DNA of 64,000 nt, taken from positions 124,001 to 188,000 of the forward strand of contig JBIKLA010000002.1 in NCBI GenBank assembly GCA_044360075.1, written 5' to 3'. Every line of letters starts with the position of its first letter. Position 1 is the stretch's first letter. Positions 8,032-16,775 of this stretch are shown here, one piece after another. Under the pieces are notes generated by a model. The model was not told where the DNA came from. It was given only the letters and a program-made list of their open reading frames with translations, and searched no databases. The position numbers and the translations under genes are program-made. This DNA comes from OMII01 sp947467385 (GTDB lineage Bacteria > Bdellovibrionota_C > UBA2361 > OMII01).

Positions 8032-8859
8032 TTAGCTCGGCTCGTCAATACCGACAGCCCGCGAGCGGAACTCTCGATGGTGCGCCGAGATAATCTCGAA
8101 GACCTCCTGCGGCGTGTCCACAATGTGAATAGTGTTGAAGTCCTTCTCTCCGACGAGTCCGCGCTTCAGAGGGATGTCCCGCATCCAGTCTATAATTCCG
8201 CTCCAGAAGTCCTTCTCAAGCAGCACGATCGGACGGGGCGTCGCATGCTTCACCTGGATGAGCTGCCACACGAAAAAGAACTCAAGCATCGTGCCGATTC
8301 CGCCTGGAGTGCAAACCACGGAGTGCGACAGGCGTATGAAGTCGTCGAGACGGGAGGAGAATTTGTGGTGGTGTCGCTTGATGTCGAGGTGCCGATTGGG
8401 CTCGGGCTCAAAATCAAGCTGAATTGAGAGACCGTACGAAAGGCTCTTGGTCTTCTTTTCTTCGCTGCCGAGGCGTGCGCCCATGTTGGCGGCCTCCATA
8501 AGCCCGGGACCCCCTCCCGTAAGAACGTCAATCCCTTCCCAGCTCAGGTACCGCGCTAGCTCGAACACGTCGTTGTAGGCCTTCGTGTCCGGCTTGATGC
8601 GCGCGCTTCCGAAGATGCACACCCGGTAAAAGCGGCCCTCGTCAAGCTTGCGCAGCTCATCCTCAATAAGCATGGTGCGCTGGTAGAGGAGCCGAAGCCG
8701 CTCATCGAGGTGCTTGCGCCTCTCACCCCTGCTTCCACGGCCCGGTGACGATGGGCCAGGAACACGTGGGGCGCCCTCGCTCTTTGCTCGATTGCGAGTG
8801 TTGCCGCCGCGCGGGTTAAACTTTCGGTTATTCCTTTTCTTGTTTTTACCGCTGGACAT
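8032..8859 (-). CDS. LOG family protein (TIGR00730-like)
   Basis: It carries the Rossmann-fold LOG motif PGGIGTMLE and an upstream GGGPGLMEAANMGA loop. These define the family formerly called lysine decarboxylase-like and now known to include nucleoside 5'-monophosphate phosphoribohydrolases (cytokinin-activating LOG) and PpnN-type nucleotidases. The N-terminus is a basic, Asn/Arg/Gly-rich extension of about 50 residues. The start at 8859 is chosen because GGAAGG lies about 5 bases upstream; the ATG at 8871 would contain that ribosome binding site. The product is 275 residues and the exact substrate cannot be read from sequence. Confidence 0.85.
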   Translation of the reverse strand: MSSGKNKKRNNRKFNPRGGNTRNRAKSEGAPRVPGPSSPGRGSRGERRKHLDERLRLLYQRTMLIEDELRKLDEGRFYRVCIFGSARIKPDTKAYNDVFELARYLSWEGIDVLTGGGPGLMEAANMGARLGSEEKKTKSLSYGLSIQLDFEPEPNRHLDIKRHHHKFSSRLDDFIRLSHSVVCTPGGIGTMLEFFFVWQLIQVKHATPRPIVLLEKDFWSGIIDWMRDIPLKRGLVGEKDFNTIHIVDTPQEVFEIISAHHREFRSRAVGIDEPS

Positions 8860-9023
8860 ATATCCTTCCAAGGCCGGGGACTTCGCTGGGAACCGCGGGA
8901 GGCCCTTTGCCCCCGCCCTAACCCCCTAAAAGGTAGCCCCGATAGGCGCTTCCCGCAACCAAGGTTATCACGGCAACGGGGCGCACGCTTCAGCGCGCTG
9001 GAGTCCCGTGCCGCTAGCTCCAC

Positions 9024-9150
9024 TGTGCACGTGCACGTTCAGGGGTACGTGAACGTGAACCTCCCCCTAACCCTTCCCCCTTTCCCTACCCCTACCCCTA
9101 CACGTGCACGTATCCGTTCAAGGGTACGTGCTCGTTCACGTTCAGGGGGA
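9024..9150. repeat. Third copy of the palindromic G-tract/C-tract repeat
   Basis: GTGCACGTGCACGTTCAGGGG, then GTGAACGTGAACCTCCCCC, CCCTACCCCTACCCCTACAC, and finally GTTCACGTTCAGGGGGA reproduce the pattern of the 6131-6415 element with diverged sequence. It occupies most of the otherwise gene-free interval 8860-9286. No gene or RNA is visible in the rest of that gap. Confidence 0.7.
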
Positions 9151-9286
9151 CGGAGCAGCCAACAGCCAAAGATGCCGGGGGCGTGGCCCCATGAGCGGCT
9201 GTCGCCACTGCAATGTTTCCGTTTGCTTCTAGTCCGGAAGCGCCATAACCTACGCCCGTTTCTGCCTGAGCGGTATTGGAGAGATC

Positions 9287-9886
9287 ATGCGCATATGCGG
9301 AGTGGATGAGGCGGGCCGCGGGCCGCTTGCTGGCCCGGTCGTTGCGGCGGCCGTGGTCTATGACGAGAGCTACGAGAACGCTGACATCCGCGACTCAAAG
9401 GTCATGTCAGCGAAACAACGCAACGCACTCTTCGAACATATCAAGGAAACTGCTTTTGCGTGGTCGATTATCGCCGTAGGTCCGCGCCGCATAGAAGAGA
9501 TCAACATTTTGCAGGCGACCAAGCTGGCGATGCGGCTTGCAGTAGCGCGGGTCGAGGCGGACCTGGTCCTGATCGACGGCAACCAGCGCATCGACTGCCG
9601 GCTGCCGCAGCGCACCGTCGTAGGCGGAGACCGGCTGCACGTGCAGATTTCGGCCGCGTCTATCCTCGCCAAGGTTTGGAGAGATCGGCTCATGGAGACC
9701 CTCGGTGCGCGCTACCCAGGGTATGGATTCGAGAAGCACGCGGGGTATCCGACCCCGAGTCACAAGAGAGCGATCGTGGAGCTAGGGCCGTGTCGAGTGC
9801 ACCGAAAAACGTTTGCAGGCGTCGCTGGCATCAGCAAGCCATCGAACAGCTCCGATCTCATTGTCACGCCCGATATCGCGCTATAG
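9287..9886 (+). CDS. rnhB: Ribonuclease HII
   Basis: This endonuclease removes misincorporated ribonucleotides and RNA primers from DNA. The N-terminus RICGVDEAGRGPLAGPVV is the diagnostic RNase HII motif with the catalytic Asp and Glu. The conserved SILAKVWRDRLM and GYGFEKHAGYPTPSHK blocks follow. The length of 199 residues is typical. The start ATG opens the motif directly. The yraN-like reading frame overlaps or abuts its end, an arrangement common in bacteria. Confidence 0.95.
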   Translation: MRICGVDEAGRGPLAGPVVAAAVVYDESYENADIRDSKVMSAKQRNALFEHIKETAFAWSIIAVGPRRIEEINILQATKLAMRLAVARVEADLVLIDGNQRIDCRLPQRTVVGGDRLHVQISAASILAKVWRDRLMETLGARYPGYGFEKHAGYPTPSHKRAIVELGPCRVHRKTFAGVAGISKPSNSSDLIVTPDIAL

Positions 9887-10275
9887 CCGCTTTTTTTTCC
9901 ACCGGAGCATGGGGGGAGCGGGCAGCTGCGCGCCACGTCTCCCGGCATGGCCTTGTGGTAGTGAAGCAAAACTGGCGCCGCTTGCGGCTTGAGGCGGACG
10001 TCGTCGCTGTCGACGGCCGCGCCATCGTCATCATTGAGGTTAAGACCCGCCACGTGCGCTTCCGATCTCGCTACCCAGCGCGCAGGGCCGTGCACGCGCA
10101 GAAGCGCGGTCGACTGTGCGCTCTTGCCCGAAGCTTCGCCCGAAATAACGGCCCCCTGTGCCGCCGTTTCGGCCTTGCGCAGAGCCGTATTGATGCGGTG
10201 GAGGTGTACTTTCGGCGAACCTTGTTTGGCATGCGGCGGGTGTCGGCCATCATTTGGCACAGGGATATTGCGTGA
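9790..10275 (+). CDS. YraN family (UPF0102) predicted endonuclease-fold protein
   Basis: The core (TGAWGERAAARHVSRHGL, VVKQNWRRLRLEADVVAVDG, IVIIEVKTR, DAVEVYF) is the conserved YraN pattern with the D...E-x-K nuclease-like residues. The function of the family is not established. The true start is unclear. Family members begin about ten residues before the G-x-x-G-E motif, but in this frame the only upstream GTG, ATG or TTG near the motif is a GTG at 9790 inside rnhB. A run of eight T's (9891-9898) lies right after the rnhB stop. Either the long overlap is used, a non-standard start (ATA at about 9883) is used through coupling to rnhB, or slippage occurs. Confidence 0.75.
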   Translation: MSSAPKNVCRRRWHQQAIEQLRSHCHARYRAIAAFFSTGAWGERAAARHVSRHGLVVVKQNWRRLRLEADVVAVDGRAIVIIEVKTRHVRFRSRYPARRAVHAQKRGRLCALARSFARNNGPLCRRFGLAQSRIDAVEVYFRRTLFGMRRVSAIIWHRDIA

Positions 10276-10369
10276 CGAGCCGCGCATCGCTGGCCGACAC
10301 GTGTGTCGGTCGTTGCGTTTTTGCGTTTTGCCTGTAAGATCTCCCCGATGTCTTTCCGTGTGGAGGCTT

Positions 10370-11332
10370 ATGACTCGCTCGACGCTTATCCTGAGTGCTT
10401 TAGCTGCCCTGATCATCGCCACACCGGCGCTCGCCGATGACAATGCGTGGACGTCTGTGTTCAAGCCCCTGCCGCAGGTCGCCGACTCAGCCGAAAACCC
10501 GGTAACGCCTCCAAAGGTTGCGCTTGGACGGCGCCTCTACAGTGACACGCGGCTCTCGCTCGACAACGACCTCTCGTGCAACTCGTGCCACAACCTCAAT
10601 AACTTCGGTGTCGACAACGAGCCGACATCGCCCGGCCACAAGGGGTAGCGCGGTGACCGAAACTCGCCCTCATCGTTCAACGCAGCGCTTCACATCGCCC
10701 AGTTTTGGGACGGCCGCGCGGCAACGGTAGAGGCCCAGGCGCTTGGCCCGATCCTCAACCCAAAGGAGATGGCGATGCCATCCGAGGCGGAGGTCATCAA
10801 GCGCCTCCAGGCCGATCCCGCAACAGTCTCAGAGTTTAAAGCGGCATTCCCGGGGCAGGCCGACCCGGTCACGTATGCAAACGTGGGAAACGCAATCGGC
10901 GCCTTCGAGCGCACCCTTATGACGCCCTCGCGCTTTGACCGATTCCTCTCCGGCGACCAGGAGGCCTTCACGGATGCGGAAAAGAAGGGCGGAAAGCTCT
11001 TCGTTGAGACCGGGTGCGTCGCATGCCACAACGGCGTGGGCGTTGGAGGCATGATGTACAATAAGCTCGGGCTCGTGAAGCCGTACCCGACCAAGGACAT
11101 GGGCCGCTTTAACCTCACAAAGCAGGAGTCGGACAAGCTGGTATTTAAGGTGCCGTCGCTGCGCAACGTCGACAAGACTGGCCCATACTTCCATGATGGC
11201 TCGATCAAGACGCTGCCGGAAGCCGTGTCGACGATGGCAGAGTACCAGCTTGGCAAGCAGCTCACGCCTGACCAGGTTAACGAGATCGTCGCTTTCCTTA
11301 AGACACTCACGGCTGAGAAGCCGGTCGTCTAG
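10370..11332 (+). pseudogene. Di-haem cytochrome c peroxidase, one in-frame amber stop
   Basis: The frame encodes a signal peptide (MTRSTLILSALAALIIATPALA), a first haem site CNSCH and a second haem site CVACH. The conserved family blocks NSPSSFNAA, FWDGRA and KVPSLRNV are present, so this is a periplasmic peroxidase that reduces hydrogen peroxide with electrons from cytochrome c. A TAG at 10646-10648 interrupts the strongly conserved GHKG(Q)RG stretch where relatives have Gln, and the same frame continues intact to 11332. A single CAG-to-TAG change would explain it. It is therefore a young pseudogene or a sequencing error. GGAGG lies just upstream of the ATG. Confidence 0.85.
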
Positions 11333-11336
11333 CGCC

Positions 11337-13202
11337 CTAAGACAGTGGCGGCTCTTTGCGGGTACGCCGCACGAATTCCTCTTCATTTATTAGGAGGCGG
11401 CTCAATACTTGCAGCACCACTGCCTCGTTGAGCAGTAGCGTTCCATCGCGCTGATTCTTACTGATGACCGTCATATGCCCTTCGCGCGTGAGCTTCTGGT
11501 GCGACCCCTTGCCGCTCTCCACAGTCACGCCGAAAGGCCCCAAGATGCGAACCAGGTCGCGGAACTGCGGGCAGTAGAATGACACGAATTCGCGTGACAC
11601 CTCAGCCTCCCTGCGCTTTGGCTGAGGGGGCTCTGGCGGCGGGGTGGTGGCCGCAGGAGCGGGCTTGCTGGTTATGCTCACAGCGAAGTTCGCCTTCCCC
11701 TCCTCCTCCTTGATGTCGTACCTGTCCGCAGGCATGTCGCGAGTCGTGCGGGCGAGAGCAGTCTGGAGCGCCTCCTTGTCCTCCCGGCTTACGTAGAAAG
11801 AAATTGCGGGGCCGCTCTCCACAATCAGTATCCCGGTATTGAAGTCGAAGGGCGCACTATACACGCTAGGGTACCTCTCCCAGATGGTGCCGAGCTGCCG
11901 CACCTGACGCATGGTGCGATCTTCGAGGCTTCGTGAAGCCTCTGCAAAGCCCTCCTCGCCCATGCTGAGATCGCGAGCTACTAAGGGTATCGCATGCGAG
12001 CTAAAGGAGCTGCGCAGGTGCCCGTCCGTTGACAAGCACCACGTCACAAAGTCTGACGACGGGCTCTCCCGCCCGAGCAGGTCGGCCACAGACAGGCGCA
12101 CGTGCGCGGACTTAGAGATGTGGCTCGTTGCGATAGAGTTCGTAATGTGCAGAATCGCGGTGTCCCCCGAGCCGTCGTCAAGCACGTTACAGTAGCGCAC
12201 AAAGTATGCCGGCGGTGCATGCAGGTATGCACGCGCCGCCTCATCCGACGGAGGAAGGCTATCAAGAATCTCGGTTGCCGCCAGGTTCCGCGCAAGGCTG
12301 TCTTGCTGCAGCAGGAGGCTCTCGACATCTTTTATTCCCTCGAGCCCCTTGCGGGCCCACATGTAATTCAGCTTCAGGAATTCGAATTGGTGACTTAGGT
12401 AGTAGTCGCTGAACTTGAAGTCACCCAAGAGCTGTCCGACGAGCTTGAGCGTCTTGGGCTCCCCAATCGGGTCAACACTTCCAAAAAAATCCCGAAAGAG
12501 CGCTGTTTGCAGCCCCATCAACGACCATGCTGTGGGCCCGCTGTACGAGTACCCTCCCGGCGTTGCCGCATGCTCCTCATCAACGAGGTGCAGGACGATT
12601 TGGTTCCGGGTCATTTTGGCGGCCATGAGCGCCATCGCAGCGTAGTCCCGCAGCGCCGGATGCCGGATCAGAGCAAAGGAGTTTATCTGGCTAAGAGGTA
12701 ATTCGGCGAGGATCTCCCTCCCTTTTCTCCACGGCTCAGTCTCCTTCAGGATACCGTGCATCGCGTCGGCAAAAGGCTTAATGTGGGCGCGCATGCTCGG
12801 GTTAAGCAGGTAATCCCGCACCAGTCCCTCCGAAAGGATCGCCCGCGCCACTTCATCGTCAATCTTCTGGACGCCCGCACCTCGGGCAGAAAGATCCCAC
12901 CCCGCCTCCCACAGCGGCCGAAAAAATTCCTGTATCGGCTTTATCTCGGGGGCGAGAAGCTCAATCGCTTGGGCCAAGCGAGCGCCCGTCCTTATGAGGC
13001 TATCGGGCACAGATCTCGTCCGGTAGAGGTGTTCTATCCCCTTGATTGTGTTCTTGTCGTCCCCCTTCCCGGCGACGACTACCGAAGCAAATAGCCCTGC
13101 GTAGAATGCGGCTTTGATCAGCCGATCCTCGTTAATCAGCTTTGTGAACGCCGGGAACTGGTCGCTTACGACCTCTTTTGACCAGTTTGATCTGGAAAGC
13201 AT
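11337..13202 (-). CDS. Unknown large protein with C-terminal HicA-like domain
   Basis: The first 500 or so residues match no family I recognise. They are mixed helical with no membrane segment after the N-terminus. A Pro/Ala-rich linker (PAPAATTPPPEPPQPKR) leads to a C-terminal domain of about 75 residues containing FRDLVRILGPFGVTVESG, GSHQKLTREGHMTVIS and a following helix. This resembles the HicA mRNA-interferase (dsRBD-like) fold, including the G-S-H that carries the catalytic His in HicA. There is no adjacent HicB antitoxin. The start at 13202 is chosen over 13262 because the extra residues are basic and low-complexity. The 3' end is 4 bases from the convergent peroxidase gene. Confidence 0.55.
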   Translation of the reverse strand: MLSRSNWSKEVVSDQFPAFTKLINEDRLIKAAFYAGLFASVVVAGKGDDKNTIKGIEHLYRTRSVPDSLIRTGARLAQAIELLAPEIKPIQEFFRPLWEAGWDLSARGAGVQKIDDEVARAILSEGLVRDYLLNPSMRAHIKPFADAMHGILKETEPWRKGREILAELPLSQINSFALIRHPALRDYAAMALMAAKMTRNQIVLHLVDEEHAATPGGYSYSGPTAWSLMGLQTALFRDFFGSVDPIGEPKTLKLVGQLLGDFKFSDYYLSHQFEFLKLNYMWARKGLEGIKDVESLLLQQDSLARNLAATEILDSLPPSDEAARAYLHAPPAYFVRYCNVLDDGSGDTAILHITNSIATSHISKSAHVRLSVADLLGRESPSSDFVTWCLSTDGHLRSSFSSHAIPLVARDLSMGEEGFAEASRSLEDRTMRQVRQLGTIWERYPSVYSAPFDFNTGILIVESGPAISFYVSREDKEALQTALARTTRDMPADRYDIKEEEGKANFAVSITSKPAPAATTPPPEPPQPKRREAEVSREFVSFYCPQFRDLVRILGPFGVTVESGKGSHQKLTREGHMTVISKNQRDGTLLLNEAVVLQVLSRLLINEEEFVRRTRKEPPLS

Positions 13203-13478
13203 ATGCACACCGACCGCCCAGCCCCTACCACGGGCCCGGCCACGCCATAATTGTGAATTCACGACATGGTATCAAGTTTGTGCGCCTAAAGTAGCCCCCC
13301 AGCAGTAGCGAACGAGATCGCCCCAAAACGGACTGATCGAGACTGTCGAGAGCCCCTCAAAATCGTGCGGCTCCAGAACCTGGAAGTTCCGCAGCTTTTC
13401 GACTACAACCACCTAAGGAAAGCTCATGGCGGGGACGTTTCGCCTCGGCTGCCTACGGTTTCTTTAGCAGGTCGCCTC

Positions 13479-16400
13479 ATGGCAACTCCGCAATCCCAAC
13501 CTGAGACACGCACCGAGCTGCAGCTTCCTGCTCTGATCAACATTTCCCTCGCCTCAGATCCATGCAGCCGGTGCTCACTCTCGCCGCAGCAGGCGGCTGG
13601 GCTTGAAAAACTCTCGGAGCTCTGGGCCCGGATCGCGGGGCAGCTTGCGCCCCTCGTCGAGAGGAATGCCCCTATCCTGCGGGAGCTGGCAGAGCCGTGC
13701 CGTTTGGCAACGCTAAGCTCACATGGTCCGTTCCTCGCCGACTGGGCAGCGCTCGCCACGGGCTCACAGCACCTGATGCAGCTGCGCAGCCCGGACGCGC
13801 ACGAGATTCGCGCCCTGCTCAATGCGCTGCACGAAACAGCGCTCCTCGCCTCGCTCCTCGGCTCGTATGGAACCGGGCCGTTTATCAGCGCGGCGGGACC
13901 AAAGATCCAGGCGGCTCAAGACCCATCCACTGCCCTGCCACCGTATGCTGTGCGGCTCTACCGGCACAAGCTCGTCCGTGATGCGCTCGATTCGCAGCTC
14001 CTTGGAGTGCCCCAGATTGACAGCCCCATTGAGAATATCGCGCTCCTCGCTGCCCACGCTCCCCTGCACTCAAAAGAGCAGCTTCTAATCGATGCAGGGT
14101 TGGCGCTTGCGGTTGCTGCCGACCAGCATGCCAAGATCCTGGTGGCAACAGGCCCAGACCATGCCGCGTACCTCGGCAAGCGCCTTTCGGGCGCGCTCGC
14201 AGGAGCTGCTCCCGGATGCGTACGCACCGTTGGGCGTGGCTTGGCAGACACGTCCCTCATCTCCCCGAGCGACCGCGCACGCGTGTTGGTGGCTTCAATT
14301 CACGCTATCGGCTCGATCGATCCGGCCGACATCTCGCGCGTCATTGTGTACTCGCCGGTCATCATCGAGGGCCTCAAGATGAGCGTCGTGTCCCGCGAGG
14401 TGTGCGAGCAGATTCGGAGCCGCTTCCCCGATGCGCTACACCAGGCGCTGCGCATCGCATCGCCCCACTTTGATCTCGATTATGCCCTGCACGACCGCTC
14501 AATCCCGCCCGAGCCCGTCAGTGGCCTGCCCGAGCCTGTCAGCGGCTCAAAAGCTGCCGTGCCCGCGCAGGCAAAATCTGGCCGGCCGCATCAGCCGGTC
14601 CCTCCCGCGCCAGCGCACCGACCGTCGTCGATTCAGATTACCCTGCCCCACGCCGCCCAGACGCAGCTCTTCTCAGAGGCGGACATCGCCGCGCTCGCCC
14701 CTCCCGCCCCTCCTACCGCTGCCGTGCGCCCGCTCGCGAAGGTCGATCTGGCAACGCTGCCGCGCACGAGTGAAGAGCTCAACGCCCGGCTTGGCATATC
14801 CCTTATCAAGCCGGCATTGATACCGCGCCCCGACCAGCTCCAGCGACTCTTTGAGATGCTTGAGCAGCCCTCGTTCACATGGCTCATCAAGGCCAGCACC
14901 GGCTTTGGAAAGACTGCCCTCGCCTCAGTCATTATGGGGATCCGGCTCGGCAACTCGCCGCTCACGCCTGCCGAATGCCGGCGCGGCTTTCGCATCGCCT
15001 ATGTCACCCCCAACGTCGATCTCTGCGCACAGGCGAAGCGCGAGTTTCTGAGATTTCTCGATGTGGCGGACGCAGAGATCGGGATTCTGCACGGTAAGGT
15101 CCCGCTGCGAAGGCGGGCCGATATCCTTCAGGATCCCTCAAGCAAGATCATAGTCTCAACCCCCGAAACGCTCCTGAAGACTGTGGCGGCAGCCGAGCCT
15201 CATCTTGGGTTCGACTCCTTTGCGCTCATGGTCGTGGACGAGTTTCAGAGCGCCGAAGGCGAGCACGCCATGGCGCGCCTCGTGCGTCAGGCAGCAGCAG
15301 CCGGCATCCCGATCCTGCCCCAGTCCGGCACTCCGGCGCGCGACGCCGAAGACCTGGCGGAGAAGCGCGCCCTTGCGCCACTCCAGGGCGCCCTCGTGCC
15401 CGAGACCTTGCAGCCCCTCAAGAACCACGATCTGGTCAACTCGCACCTTCAGCCGCACCTTGTTCGGCTCGCGGATGAGCTCGCGACTTTCTCCTATGGT
15501 CCATATGTCCAGAGCCGTGAGCAGCTTGCCAACGCGCGCTCGCTCATTCGGCAGCTCACCGGGGCTGAGACCCCCATGCTTTTTCAGGCCGACATCGTCA
15601 TAAAGCGCAGGCCCCACATCGAAAGCTTCGATCACCCCTCGTCGCGAACCTTCAAGAAGCTCAAGGCCGACGCGCTTGAGCTGCGGACAACTCTGCGCCG
15701 CCTGGATGCCGAGGCCCGCAGCCGCGGCGAACGCCTTAACGAGACGGGCCAGGAGGCGCGCACCCGGCTCAACCTCGCCTCGGTTAACATCGCCCGCATG
15801 TCGAGCATCACCTCGCGTACGTCGCTCCTGACCACCGCCGGCACCTATCCATTCCTGCATGATTTCGCCAGCACCTGGATCAAGCGCTACCTTGAGAACG
15901 GGCGCCGTGAGGGGGCCTTCCCGGCTTTCCAGGACTTCTTCAGGAAGCCCGAGTTCCGCGGCATAGTGCGCATCGTCGCGGAGGGCACTTCCTTTATCCA
16001 CCTGCTGCAGTCATCAACTACCAAGGAGGCGCTGCAGCGGGCCTTCGGGCTTCCCGATAGCCTAATCCCCGATGCTGCACCCCAACGGCACGCCCTCTTC
16101 CTGCAGCTGGCGGTGGAGGAGATGGCCAAGCGCCCAGCGCCGGACCATCCAAAGGAGGCCAAGCTCTTTGAGAGGATCGAGGAGCTGCGGCACAGGGGAC
16201 AGGCGCACGGCATCATCGTTTTTGCCGAGCCTCGGCACCTCACTAAGTACCTGGCGCTGCGCCTGCAGCACCGCTTCGGGCCCCTGGGCATACGGACGGG
16301 CTTTGTCACCGGCGAGGGAGACGGGTTCGCCGACCGCCTCCTGACGCGGTTGCATGCCCAACGATCTGGTTACAGAAAGATACGCTCCGCTGACCTGGGA

Positions 16401-16775
16401 ACGTGGGACGAGATCCGTGAAGCATTCCAGCGCAAGCCGGGCCAGCCCGGCGAGCGGGTGGACATTATCGTCGCTACGAGCCGGCTCTCAGTTGGCCACA
16501 ACCTTTCTGCCGCAGCTGAGGCGCATATCTACACAATGCACGCCGACGCGCAGAAACTCATTCAGCAGATCGGCCGCGTCGGCCGCCCAGACGGCGACAA
16601 CTTCTTCGGGCGCGTGGGGCAGTGCTTCTACCACGTCACGCGCAACACTCCTGAGTGGTACCTCTTCCTGAGCGCCATCAGAAAGTACACGTGGATTCGT
16701 GACACGCTCACGAAGTCTGAGGCTTGGGAACTTCCGCCACCCGCTACGCCAGGGGGATCCGGCCCGGTTGCTTAA
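13479..16775 (+). CDS. Large SF2 (DEAD/DEAH-like) helicase
   Basis: The C-terminal 620 residues contain the superfamily 2 helicase motifs in order. These are I (ASTGFGKT, near residue 470), II (VVDEFQ, near 586), III (SGTPA), V (VATSRLSVGHN) and VI (QQIGRVGRPD, near 1030). The first 450 residues are unfamiliar and include a C-x-x-C pair (DPCSRCSL) and a Pro/Ala-rich linker. The length of 1,098 residues and the novel N-terminus set it apart from RecG, RecQ or Cas3. I chose the ATG at 13479 (AGCAGG upstream) over the GTG at 13365. Its 3' end overlaps the convergent nuclease gene by 32 bases. A DNA repair, restriction or defence role is inference. Confidence 0.75.
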   Translation: MATPQSQPETRTELQLPALINISLASDPCSRCSLSPQQAAGLEKLSELWARIAGQLAPLVERNAPILRELAEPCRLATLSSHGPFLADWAALATGSQHLMQLRSPDAHEIRALLNALHETALLASLLGSYGTGPFISAAGPKIQAAQDPSTALPPYAVRLYRHKLVRDALDSQLLGVPQIDSPIENIALLAAHAPLHSKEQLLIDAGLALAVAADQHAKILVATGPDHAAYLGKRLSGALAGAAPGCVRTVGRGLADTSLISPSDRARVLVASIHAIGSIDPADISRVIVYSPVIIEGLKMSVVSREVCEQIRSRFPDALHQALRIASPHFDLDYALHDRSIPPEPVSGLPEPVSGSKAAVPAQAKSGRPHQPVPPAPAHRPSSIQITLPHAAQTQLFSEADIAALAPPAPPTAAVRPLAKVDLATLPRTSEELNARLGISLIKPALIPRPDQLQRLFEMLEQPSFTWLIKASTGFGKTALASVIMGIRLGNSPLTPAECRRGFRIAYVTPNVDLCAQAKREFLRFLDVADAEIGILHGKVPLRRRADILQDPSSKIIVSTPETLLKTVAAAEPHLGFDSFALMVVDEFQSAEGEHAMARLVRQAAAAGIPILPQSGTPARDAEDLAEKRALAPLQGALVPETLQPLKNHDLVNSHLQPHLVRLADELATFSYGPYVQSREQLANARSLIRQLTGAETPMLFQADIVIKRRPHIESFDHPSSRTFKKLKADALELRTTLRRLDAEARSRGERLNETGQEARTRLNLASVNIARMSSITSRTSLLTTAGTYPFLHDFASTWIKRYLENGRREGAFPAFQDFFRKPEFRGIVRIVAEGTSFIHLLQSSTTKEALQRAFGLPDSLIPDAAPQRHALFLQLAVEEMAKRPAPDHPKEAKLFERIEELRHRGQAHGIIVFAEPRHLTKYLALRLQHRFGPLGIRTGFVTGEGDGFADRLLTRLHAQRSGYRKIRSADLGTWDEIREAFQRKPGQPGERVDIIVATSRLSVGHNLSAAAEAHIYTMHADAQKLIQQIGRVGRPDGDNFFGRVGQCFYHVTRNTPEWYLFLSAIRKYTWIRDTLTKSEAWELPPPATPGGSGPVA

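Noticed and set aside
10646..10648. Amber recoding or selenocysteine-like readthrough in the peroxidase
   Set aside because: Many intact genes here end in TAG (rnhB, ahpC-like, the peroxidase itself), so TAG is a normal stop; nothing like a recoding structure was evident.
15156..16001. 281-codon minus-strand frame inside the helicase gene
   Set aside because: It lies wholly within well-supported helicase motifs on the plus strand and shows no independent homology.
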